Assembly (NCBI GenBank): GCA_964638715.1
Contig: CAZWZF010000092.1
Coordinates: 1-12,502 of the forward strand
Direction: 5' to 3'
DNA length: 12,502 nucleotides
From: JBAXQQ01 sp037131695
Lineage (GTDB): Bacteria; Armatimonadota; Hebobacteria; CAIYQO01
The translations under genes were made by a program, and so were the position numbers. The notes beneath the pieces are model-generated. The model made no database searches and was not told the DNA's origin. It worked only from the letters and a program-made list of their open reading frames with translations. This document shows, in pieces, positions 3,949 to 11,685 of the stretch. The first letter of the stretch is position 1. Each line of letters starts with the position of its first letter.

Positions 3949-6768
3949 AAAAAATATCTTTTAATATTATCGTTAATCATTTTATCGATATCATCATTCG
4001 CGCAGAATCGCATTATGTCTCTTCATGCCGGCTGGCGTGCCGACGATGCGATGTATTTCTCATTTGAAGTACCGGACAACAAAATGATCGGCACCCGCAC
4101 AGAACCGCTGGGTCAACCGTGGCTGGATGACAGTGTGGCGGTATACCTTAATTTTTCCAACGTCGATGACAAAGATGTTCCAGATGAAAAAACTATCCGG
4201 GTGGTGATAAGCGCGGCCGGCGGCGCTACTGTACAGCGCGGCGGCAGCGGCGGATGGCAGGATGATACCACATGGTTTGGACTCAGCAAGCAAGGCACTA
4301 TACGATATGGTGTCAAAAGATATGGAGAAATAAATAATCCAGCAAAGAAAAGTGAAAAATATACTGTTGAACTCGCTTTGAAATGGGACTTATTAGGCTT
4401 AACTCCCCCACCCCCAGGCAGAAATGTAGAAATAGGTTTCGCGGCTTCCTGCCATTCCGCCAGTGGAAATAATACAACTGATTACTGGCCAGTCAACCTG
4501 AATAATGAAAACATTTTAAATCCATCGCTTTGGGGCAGGATGACAATATTAGCCAATAACAAATTAATTGAAGCTGAAAAAGACAAGATATTCATACCAA
4601 TTATGAATACCCGACCCTTTATTGACGGAATTCCCGATGGAGCGGAATGGCTGTATTCCGGCGTTATAAATTTGCCATTAACACCAGAAGCAGTCACCAC
4701 TGCACCTATTAAAACCACGGTAATGCCAATTATAGCGAGCTGGTTTTTGACCGGTGAAGAAAAAATTGGTATCTGCAGGCCCGTTATATCCGTCGGAAAA
4801 TTTATAACTCCTGACTCAGCAGTATTCTACCAACGGCATTTTGCAACCATGACCCAATATGGCATTGATGCGATTATTATCACCCCGGAAGATTTAACAC
4901 CATCTTTTATAAATGCCATCGCCAGTGCGCCATTATTAAAAATACCTGTTCCCTCAATAGCAATCGGGATTCCGGCGTCAAAATTAATGGATGCAGCAAT
5001 TGCCGAATTAGCAGTTGCAAAATTACAAACTATTCCAGCTTTATATAGACTGACAACAACATTTAGCAATAAATTATGCTGTCCTGTTTTTATAAAAGAC
5101 AGAAATTATGTTTTGCTGCTGTCCGAAGGGAAAATTGTTGGGAAATTAACCTCTGCAAATGTCTCTCCTTCCGTCATAGATGGAACAAATGAAGTGATTA
5201 CCCGTCGTAGTGGAGATGAGTTCCGAGAACAGTTGGAAAAATCCCGCGCAATGTCGCCATCGTTCATTGCCATTAATTCATACAACGATTACATCGCCGG
5301 TATTGCTATCGCGCCGACGGCACAATATGGCAATACTGATTTATCGACGTTATTTACCACCATTACGTCATGGCGCGCAAACCAGAAACAAGTGCTTAAT
5401 TTAACAGGTACCGACATTCCAGCATTTTTACAGCGGGGAACCGAGTTAAAAACAAAATTCCGCATAAAAAACAGCAGTTCTGAATCATTAGCCACGACAG
5501 ACGGTATCCGAATTGAATATAATATTCTCAAAAAGAAGCAAACTGTCGCAAACGGAATTGCCAGTGGCAATATCTTCTTGCCAGCAAATAGTTATGGCGA
5601 AGTTACCGTTAATTTATCGACATTTGATAAAAAACACCACCCTTTAGTTAACGGCGATTATACCTTGGAGATAGTTGTCTATTCCAGCCCAACATCCGAG
5701 ATGAAGATACCGATGTTCACTAAAAAGATTGCTGAATATTCCCTGCCGATTCAAATAAAGAGCACTGCACCGCCAGTTGAAAAAATTGTCATTAATAATG
5801 AAAATGCGTGCAAATTCCTCGCAATTGAATTGTCAGACCAGATTAATGATCCGACTGCCGGAGTATTCACTATCGCAAATCTTTCGTCAAAAAAATGGGA
5901 TAAAAATCAAGTAAGCATAAAATGCTATATGACAACAGTTGATGGCAGGGAAATACCAGGAGCAACCGGCAGTACAAAAATAGAAAATGAATGCCCCGAT
6001 GGCACTATAATTCAGCAGCAGGTGACATTAACTCCACCCGCATTATCTGGTTTAATCAATTGCTATTTCAGTATAGAAATTGATGGCAAACCTGCGAATA
6101 TTTTTGGCGCACTGCTGCCAGTCATCCGCATTAATACCGGGAAACGCTGGCAATTTATTGACATCAGCAAAACTTTTAATGCCAGTTGCAGTTATAGCGA
6201 TAACAATAATTTATTCAACCGTGCAGATATCGATGGCAAAGGAAATGCATTCCCTACTGAAGATTTCCTGCCGGATGCGCTGGGCATAAACAATGCTTAT
6301 CCTGTTGGATACCAGACAGAACGCATACCGAAAGAAGACGACCCCTGGTATCGTTTCCCGTCAGCAGAGAAAGGAAGATACCCGGCTATATTAGCAAAAA
6401 GCCAGAAGATTCCTATAAATAGATCCGGACAGGCGATATGCATGGCAGTATTTTCAACTGATGATAAACAAAACGCGGAATTTATTATTGAATATAAAGA
6501 CGGAACCACCAGCAAGGCAGCAGTTTCGATACCTTACTGGTTGGACGAACCTGGCGATAACGACGTACCGATATTCAGGACAAACCACATTAAAACATCT
6601 CATGGAAATAACCGGTATTTTAATGGTACAGTTTATTCATTAATTATTCCGACAGATAAAGACAAAGAGATTACATCTATAACTTTGCCGGAAAATGATA
6701 AAATTTATTTAACATCAATTACCATTGATACTGGAAAACTGGCAGGAAATGATATTACAAAGCCATAA
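3946..6768 (+). CDS. Secreted CBM9-like / degenerate GH99-like multidomain protein
   Basis: 940 residues from TTG. The signal peptide is residues 1-19 (MKKYLLILSLIILSISSFA, then QN). Residues about 25-205 resemble carbohydrate-binding family 9: WRADDAMYFSFEVPDN, PWLDDSVAVYLNF and YTVELALKW. The usual N-terminal CBM9 motif is not in front of it but follows at 225-235 (FIDGIPDGAEW). Residues about 255-475 recall GH99/GH71-like (WbsX-type) glycosidase barrels: IASWFLTGEEKIGICRP, YGIDAIIITPEDL, and SYNDYIAGIAIAP at 445-457 followed by YG, in place of the family's WNEWxEGxxIEP. Its glutamates are replaced by Asp or Ala, so activity is doubtful. Two or three beta-sandwich stretches follow (about 480-600, 615-730 and 735-930); the last, with DIDGKGNAFPTEDFLP and ITSITLPENDKIYLTSITI, looks like a C-terminal domain of secreted glycan-active enzymes. 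The likely role is extracellular glycan binding. Every domain call is from remembered motifs. An alanine racemase gene follows 39 bases downstream, probably co-transcribed. Confidence 0.8.
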   Translation: MKKYLLILSLIILSISSFAQNRIMSLHAGWRADDAMYFSFEVPDNKMIGTRTEPLGQPWLDDSVAVYLNFSNVDDKDVPDEKTIRVVISAAGGATVQRGGSGGWQDDTTWFGLSKQGTIRYGVKRYGEINNPAKKSEKYTVELALKWDLLGLTPPPPGRNVEIGFAASCHSASGNNTTDYWPVNLNNENILNPSLWGRMTILANNKLIEAEKDKIFIPIMNTRPFIDGIPDGAEWLYSGVINLPLTPEAVTTAPIKTTVMPIIASWFLTGEEKIGICRPVISVGKFITPDSAVFYQRHFATMTQYGIDAIIITPEDLTPSFINAIASAPLLKIPVPSIAIGIPASKLMDAAIAELAVAKLQTIPALYRLTTTFSNKLCCPVFIKDRNYVLLLSEGKIVGKLTSANVSPSVIDGTNEVITRRSGDEFREQLEKSRAMSPSFIAINSYNDYIAGIAIAPTAQYGNTDLSTLFTTITSWRANQKQVLNLTGTDIPAFLQRGTELKTKFRIKNSSSESLATTDGIRIEYNILKKKQTVANGIASGNIFLPANSYGEVTVNLSTFDKKHHPLVNGDYTLEIVVYSSPTSEMKIPMFTKKIAEYSLPIQIKSTAPPVEKIVINNENACKFLAIELSDQINDPTAGVFTIANLSSKKWDKNQVSIKCYMTTVDGREIPGATGSTKIENECPDGTIIQQQVTLTPPALSGLINCYFSIEIDGKPANIFGALLPVIRINTGKRWQFIDISKTFNASCSYSDNNNLFNRADIDGKGNAFPTEDFLPDALGINNAYPVGYQTERIPKEDDPWYRFPSAEKGRYPAILAKSQKIPINRSGQAICMAVFSTDDKQNAEFIIEYKDGTTSKAAVSIPYWLDEPGDNDVPIFRTNHIKTSHGNNRYFNGTVYSLIIPTDKDKEITSITLPENDKIYLTSITIDTGKLAGNDITKP

Positions 6769-6807
6769 CTTATAATATACAGTGTAAAAAAATGTCAGGA
6801 GAAAAAA

Positions 6808-8013
6808 GTGCGTCCAGCTTGGGTAGAAGTAGAAACTAAGGCAATAACTGAAAATGTCCAGTCAATTCGCAAGTTTGTAGGCGAAAAGACTGGCGTAATA
6901 GCTGTCGTCAAGGCCGATGGATACGGGCACGGATTAATACCGTCGGCAAAAGCAGTGCTGGAAGGCGGTGCAACAATGCTGGCAGTAGCGATACCAGAAG
7001 AAGTAAAAGCACTGCATAACGCGGATGTTTACTGCCCCACCCTTATTATGGGGTGCAGTTTGCCATGCCAGGCAGAAGAAATAGTGCATTTAGACAGCGC
7101 GGCAGTAATTAATTGCCTGAAATCCGGTCAGGCATTTTCTGATGCGGCAGTAAAAATTGGCAAGCCGTTTCGCGCTCATATAAAAGTGAATACCGGAATG
7201 GGCAGAGTAGGCGTTCGCTGGTCAGAAGCGGCGGAGATGATAAGAAAAGTGGCAGCAATGCCCGGCATTGAGATTGAAGGAATTATGACTCATTTTGCCA
7301 CCGCTGATTACGATGACCAGACATCGCTGCATACTCAATTTGACCGGTTTTGTACTATATTGGACAACGTGGCAAAACATGGCATTACTCCACGTTATCG
7401 GCATTGCGCCAACAGTGCGGCAGTTACATTTTTCCCACCGTCTCACCTTGACATGGTACGACCGGGATTAATCATGTATGGCATCACTCCGGTTCCAATG
7501 GCGTCAGACATTCCACCGGAAACTGGAATGCCGGCACTATATACCCCAACAAAACGAGTCAATTATGCCCGCGAACGCACCGAAGATACCCGCGACCGTT
7601 TTATACCGTTCCCGCTGCGTCCGGCATTGTCATTGAAATCCCAGGTGGTACAGGTGAATAATCTGCCTGCCGGTGACGCAGTTGGATACGGCCTTACATA
7701 CCGTACTCATCGCGACAGCAAATTCGCACTGCTGCCATTAGGATATGCAGATGGGCTTGCGCGAATGCATTCAAATACCGGATGGGCATTAATACATAAC
7801 GAGCGTGCGCTAATTGCCGGTCGCGTCAGTATGGACCAGACCATAATTGATGTCACAGATATCCCGGATGTTATGGTTGGCGATACCGCGGTGTTAATTG
7901 GCAGTCAGGGAGACAAAACAATCACCGCCTGGGAAGTGGGCATGGCAATGGGCAGCATCGCTTATGAGGCTTTGGTCAGCCTGGGTGTTCGCCTGCCCCG
8001 TCTTTATATTTAA
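6808..8013 (+). CDS. alr: Alanine racemase (PLP-dependent, fold type III)
   Basis: Interconverts L- and D-alanine for peptidoglycan synthesis in the cytoplasm. 401 residues, somewhat longer than the usual 360-390. The PLP lysine is K35 in AVVKADGYGHG. Other family signatures are IKVNTGMGRVGV (120s-130s, with K126 and R133), THFATAD (161-167), RPGLIMYG (218-225), AVGYGLTY with the catalytic tyrosine Y294, GYADG (312-316), SMDQTIIDV (341-349) and the C-terminal YEALVSLGVRLPRLYI. All key residues are present, so the enzyme should be active. Compared with the Geobacillus enzyme as I recall it, about 28 extra residues sit between YG (225) and ALSL (273), containing a charged stretch near 249-264. 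The GTG start at 6808 has AGGAG at 6797-6801, six bases away. It follows the CBM9/GH99-like gene by 39 bases; TATAAT at 6771-6776 might give an extra weak promoter. Three stop codons in a row (TAA TAG TAA) end the gene. Confidence 0.97.
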   Translation: MRPAWVEVETKAITENVQSIRKFVGEKTGVIAVVKADGYGHGLIPSAKAVLEGGATMLAVAIPEEVKALHNADVYCPTLIMGCSLPCQAEEIVHLDSAAVINCLKSGQAFSDAAVKIGKPFRAHIKVNTGMGRVGVRWSEAAEMIRKVAAMPGIEIEGIMTHFATADYDDQTSLHTQFDRFCTILDNVAKHGITPRYRHCANSAAVTFFPPSHLDMVRPGLIMYGITPVPMASDIPPETGMPALYTPTKRVNYARERTEDTRDRFIPFPLRPALSLKSQVVQVNNLPAGDAVGYGLTYRTHRDSKFALLPLGYADGLARMHSNTGWALIHNERALIAGRVSMDQTIIDVTDIPDVMVGDTAVLIGSQGDKTITAWEVGMAMGSIAYEALVSLGVRLPRLYI

Positions 8014-8052
8014 TAATAGTAAAATTTAAATATAAAAATATGAATCCATAAC

Positions 8053-8081
8053 TTACGCCAGCACGTATCTTATGGTATAAT
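8053..8081 (+). promoter_or_regulatory. Extended -10 promoter of the Ig-propeller gene
   Basis: TGGTATAAT at 8073-8081 is a perfect extended -10. The -35 region, TTACGC at 8053-8058 with a 17-base spacer, is poor, as is common for extended -10 promoters. The stretch upstream (about 8014-8045) is very A+T-rich and could act as an UP-like element. Transcription would start near 8088, just before AAGGAG at 8093-8098. The ATG at 8080 overlaps the -10 box, so it cannot be the start on this transcript. Confidence 0.7.
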
Positions 8082-8103
8082 GACACAAGCAAAAGGAGAC
8101 AAT

Positions 8104-11100
8104 ATGTTTAGTTGGAAATTAATTCTACCGCTGGTATTTCTATTTATCAGTACTTTATGCGCCTTCAGTGTAACATACACAGAGGGCCAGTTAATAAATT
8201 TAACGGTAACAGCCGACCGTTCAACACAATTACGTCCAAATTCTACAGTTCGATTAAATGTGAAAATGTTTGATAATGACTATGAATTAGGTTTGTACGG
8301 CTTGAATGGCAAACAAGTGAAAGACCCGGTGACAGTAACCGGCTACTGCACTGCCGGTACTCTGCAGCAAGGTTATAAGATGACCAGTGAAACATCTTTC
8401 ACCTGGACTGCACCATCAGAACCAGGGATATATGCGGTAATTATTACCGCGGATGACAGCCTTCGGTATGCAGATGACCCGCCGACACAAAAAGCAATTG
8501 AAATGGTGGTTCAGCAAAATGACCTGACAACACCACCGGTATATATTAAAACTTCCATCGATCCGAAACAGATTCGCCTGCAATCCGGCGGGACGGCAAA
8601 CGCAGTTATTACCGCCCGTGCATACGGAGCAACCCGCGCCGGCAAAACAATAAAATTCAGCACTAACTTCGGATCATTATCATCACCTACAGCAGTGACT
8701 GACGCGGATGGAATCGCCATGGTAAGCCTGGTTTTGGGTTACCACAACATGACCATTGACCAATATAATGATTTGTTTTTAAAACAACTTGAAGTACTTG
8801 GTGTAATTGATGACAAATACGCTTCTGTTGCAACTGCACCTATCCAACAATCGAACTCTGGTGTACCAGTATCTGATTTCCAGATTTCTGCAAATCCAAA
8901 AACAATGTCGGCAGATGGTTACAGTACATCAATAATCAATATTACTTTAACAGATGCAATGAACCAGCCAATAGTACAGCAGCCAATACAATTCGCCACA
9001 GATTTAGGTTCAATTGATCCGCTGAGCATGACAGATAATACCGGCAGAGCAACAGTTACATATCGTGCTCCCGGACAAGTACCCAACATGCAGATTGCCG
9101 GAATTGCCCATATTACCGCCTTTGCCCAGTATCTTAATAAACGCGCATACACTAATATTGCAATTAACCCGTCGACAAATCAACAAGTTCAAGTAACAGT
9201 AAATCCAGCCAATTTGATTCCTGACGGTTATTCGACCGCTACCGTTGATGCTGTTATACTCGACACCAATGGTTTTCCTCGAATAAATATACCGGTTAAT
9301 TTCACCACTTCGTTAGGTACATTGCAACCGACATCAATTAACACTGATAACACCGGTCACGCCCGAGTATCATTAATATCACCGCGCGTCTATGGCCAGG
9401 CTACCATTTCAGCAACAGCATTGGGAGCGACTGGAAGTGCCATTGTAAGTTTTAATGGAAACAATGGCGGCAACAACGGCGGTGGTCAGGCTAACATCAC
9501 TGTCAGCATATTTCCGCAGACACTTACTGCTGACGGCACATCAATGGGAACTGTTGACATAGTTGCGATGGATGCCTTGATGCGACCAATGCAAATGCAG
9601 CAAGTATTCCTTACCGCTACATTAGGAACTATCCAGCCAATGAATGTGCTTACTGACCTGACAGGCCACGCTCGCGCAACAATTATCGCGCCGCGCTTCC
9701 CCGGTCAGGCTACCATATCAGCACAAACAAATGGTGCCAGCGGAATGGGAATGATCACTTTCATACAGGGAAATATCAACCATAACGATCCCAATAATCC
9801 CTATAATCCAAATCCAAATCCAAACCCAAATCCAACACCTACTAATCAGGGGATTTTGCTGACGATAACACCTAAGACATTGAATGCTGACGGTTTAACC
9901 ACCGCGCAGGTTTTAATTCGTGCCATAAATCAGCAAACTGGTCAGGTTTATACGAATATGCCGATAGCATTGATTACTACTGCCGGCAAGATATCACCCA
10001 AAACAGTTATCACAGATGCCACCGGCAGCACGTTAGCCACTTATACCAGTCCATATACTGCTGAAGACCCGCAAGCAGCAATTATCGCAAATGGACCAAA
10101 TGGACTAACTGCTACTGGATATATTACCCTGCAAACCGGAGTAAACAATGGCAATCAGTACAACATTAAAGTCGTCCTGACCCCTGCATCAATAGATGGC
10201 GATGGCAATGACTTCTGTGCTGTTGATGTGACAGTAACTGAAGCAGGTACGAACCGACTCGCCGGCAATCAGCAAGTAACATTATCTACAAATATCGGTA
10301 CATTAGCGGCTAATGCAATCATGACCGACCGCAATGGCCGTGTCCGCACTACCCTAACCGCGCCATTGCTTGATAAGGGTGATGTTAGACGCGCTACAGT
10401 AACAGCAGCAATCGATAATGACAAAGCGAGTGCAGTTGTAGAAATTGTTCCGGCAAATAAAACTACAATAATAGACACTACCCCATCGGCGACACCAATA
10501 CGCATGAGCGCATGGCAAGGTCAGACACGCGGATTCGTCGCTGGCAACTGGATGCTGCAGCAATATCGTTCCAGCACACGTCCGGGAGATACCGCCGCAC
10601 AGTCGCTGAATATCCTTGACGACGATGGTAAAATCTTACGCGAGATTCCTTTGTCAAAAGAAAGCCTGCTGGTTCGCGATAATTATGGCACTGCACGCGG
10701 ATACACCACAGAAGAAAATGGCCGTGCTCAAATTATCATGATGAAGCCAGACGGTTCTCAGGTACAGCCGATAGCGATGAACCTGCAGCCGGAATCACAT
10801 GTATTGGATGCGAAATATTCAGATTCTACCGGGCATGTAATGCTGATTATTGGTAAACAGGATAAAACAAAACCGGAAGTATACTTCATATCGCCAGACC
10901 TTCGCACCCTGGTTTCATTATCAGATGGATTAAAAAGCCAGCCAGTCGCCACTTTAAGCAACGATGGTTATATGGGAGTCGCCACTACTGACGGCAGCCT
11001 GATATTGTTTGGGAAAAATGGTGAGGAAATCTTTAAAATTGCTCGAAATGACGACTCGATTCCTTCAATCATGACTGTCGGCGCAAATGGCGATTGGGTA

Positions 11101-11565
11101 GCATTGCTGACCACAGCAAAATCAGATAAAACAAAACCTAAAGCGGCTAAAGGTTCATTAACTGTATATGGTCGCGATGGCAAAGAATTATTATCCATCG
11201 ACAGCGCATCTGGCGACAAAATAACCCAAGCTGGTAAAAATGGATTAATTCTAAACTCCGATAACGGCAGCGCGGAATATTACGATTTAAAACAGAAAAA
11301 ACTGTTATGGTCTATTAAGGGTGGTTATGCCCAATTCCTCGCCAGCGGAAGCATGGGCATCATTGCCGGACAATGGGACAAAGACAGCGGCAATCTGATT
11401 TCACGTTTGTTAGTAATTAAACTTTCAACTGGCCAGATATTGGCAAAACAAGACCTTTATGACCTGCTGCGGGTAGAATCAATTCAACCACCGGATGAAA
11501 AAGGACTGATAAACGTAATCAGCGGTTCATACGTTTTGAAGTTCGCACTTCCTGCTGAGAATTGA
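8104..11565 (+). CDS. Secreted protein with six invasin-type Ig-like modules and C-terminal beta-propeller
   Basis: 1153 residues from ATG 8104. I chose this start over the in-frame ATG 8080 because AAGGAG lies five bases upstream, the signal peptide begins here (residues 1-20, cleavage after LCA) and 8080 overlaps the -10 box. Residues 22-140 form one divergent beta-sandwich. Six Big_1-like (invasin/intimin type) modules follow at about 146-245, 256-356, 361-452, 462-556, 583-680 and 685-785, each with a start like ANPKTMSADGYST and a core like VTDADGIAMV or NTGHARVSL. Modules 3 and 4 are joined by an Asn-Gly linker and 4 and 5 by an Asn-Pro linker. Residues about 800-1153 contain propeller-like blades such as LNILDDDGKILREI, LILFGKNGEEIFKI, LTVYGRDGKELLSI and LLVIKLSTGQILA. 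No LPXTG, LysM, autotransporter barrel, sorting signal or convincing lipobox is seen. It probably forms an extended surface or secreted rod with a binding head. No ligand can be named. Confidence 0.9.
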   Translation: MFSWKLILPLVFLFISTLCAFSVTYTEGQLINLTVTADRSTQLRPNSTVRLNVKMFDNDYELGLYGLNGKQVKDPVTVTGYCTAGTLQQGYKMTSETSFTWTAPSEPGIYAVIITADDSLRYADDPPTQKAIEMVVQQNDLTTPPVYIKTSIDPKQIRLQSGGTANAVITARAYGATRAGKTIKFSTNFGSLSSPTAVTDADGIAMVSLVLGYHNMTIDQYNDLFLKQLEVLGVIDDKYASVATAPIQQSNSGVPVSDFQISANPKTMSADGYSTSIINITLTDAMNQPIVQQPIQFATDLGSIDPLSMTDNTGRATVTYRAPGQVPNMQIAGIAHITAFAQYLNKRAYTNIAINPSTNQQVQVTVNPANLIPDGYSTATVDAVILDTNGFPRINIPVNFTTSLGTLQPTSINTDNTGHARVSLISPRVYGQATISATALGATGSAIVSFNGNNGGNNGGGQANITVSIFPQTLTADGTSMGTVDIVAMDALMRPMQMQQVFLTATLGTIQPMNVLTDLTGHARATIIAPRFPGQATISAQTNGASGMGMITFIQGNINHNDPNNPYNPNPNPNPNPTPTNQGILLTITPKTLNADGLTTAQVLIRAINQQTGQVYTNMPIALITTAGKISPKTVITDATGSTLATYTSPYTAEDPQAAIIANGPNGLTATGYITLQTGVNNGNQYNIKVVLTPASIDGDGNDFCAVDVTVTEAGTNRLAGNQQVTLSTNIGTLAANAIMTDRNGRVRTTLTAPLLDKGDVRRATVTAAIDNDKASAVVEIVPANKTTIIDTTPSATPIRMSAWQGQTRGFVAGNWMLQQYRSSTRPGDTAAQSLNILDDDGKILREIPLSKESLLVRDNYGTARGYTTEENGRAQIIMMKPDGSQVQPIAMNLQPESHVLDAKYSDSTGHVMLIIGKQDKTKPEVYFISPDLRTLVSLSDGLKSQPVATLSNDGYMGVATTDGSLILFGKNGEEIFKIARNDDSIPSIMTVGANGDWVALLTTAKSDKTKPKAAKGSLTVYGRDGKELLSIDSASGDKITQAGKNGLILNSDNGSAEYYDLKQKKLLWSIKGGYAQFLASGSMGIIAGQWDKDSGNLISRLLVIKLSTGQILAKQDLYDLLRVESIQPPDEKGLINVISGSYVLKFALPAEN
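9805..9834 (+). repeat. Hexanucleotide tandem repeat coding for an Asn-Pro linker
   Basis: Five units of six bases, four AATCCA and one AACCCA, encode the NPNPNPNP linker between Ig modules 4 and 5. Because the unit is two codons, changes in copy number would lengthen or shorten the linker without a frameshift. Confidence 0.85.
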
Positions 11566-11577
11566 TTATATAAAAAT

Positions 11578-11613
11578 AAAAAAGCCGCAAAGAATATTTT
11601 TTGCGGCTTTTTT
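11578..11613. terminator. Bidirectional rho-independent terminator
   Basis: AAAAAAGCCGCAAA (11578-11591) pairs perfectly with TTTGCGGCTTTTTT (11600-11613) around an eight-base loop. The GCCGC/GCGGC core is flanked by A tracts on the left and T tracts on the right, so it works in both directions. It lies 13 bases after the Ig-propeller stop codon and about 70 bases after the end of the convergent FHA gene, and probably ends both transcripts. Confidence 0.93.
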
Positions 11614-11619
11614 GTTTTT

Positions 11620-11660
11620 AGTTTTCGGTGTTAAGTTTTCAGTTTTCAGTTTTCAGTTTT
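11620..11660 (-). repeat. AGTTTTC heptamer tandem repeat (inverse of the 3877-3907 block)
   Basis: In strict seven-base register: AGTTTTC (11620-11626), GGTGTTA (11627-11633), AGTTTTC (11634-11640), AGTTTTC (11641-11647), AGTTTTC (11648-11654), then AGTTTT. Read on the minus strand this is the ACTGAAA unit of the block at 3877-3907. It lies between the shared terminator and the FHA stop codon. Confidence 0.8.
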
Positions 11661-11671
11661 AGAATAAGTTG

Positions 11672-11685
11672 CCTAACACCTAATC
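11672..11685 (-). repeat. Two ATTAGG-type heptamers next to the FHA stop codon
   Basis: CCTAACA (11672-11678) and CCTAATC (11679-11685) are inverse complements of the ATTAGGN units at 3787-3818. The second unit overlaps the TGA stop of the FHA gene (11684-11686). As in the other copy, read on the minus strand this block comes first and the ACTGAAA block second. Confidence 0.6.

Noticed and set aside
6771..6776. TATAAT as a separate alr promoter
   Set aside because: No -35 or extended -10 is present and the gap is A+T-rich, so it is kept only as a possible weak secondary promoter.
8080..8103. In-frame ATG at 8080 as start of the Ig-propeller gene
   Set aside because: It overlaps the -10 box TATAAT, has no Shine-Dalgarno, and would place eight polar residues before the signal peptide; ATG 8104 has AAGGAG at ideal spacing.
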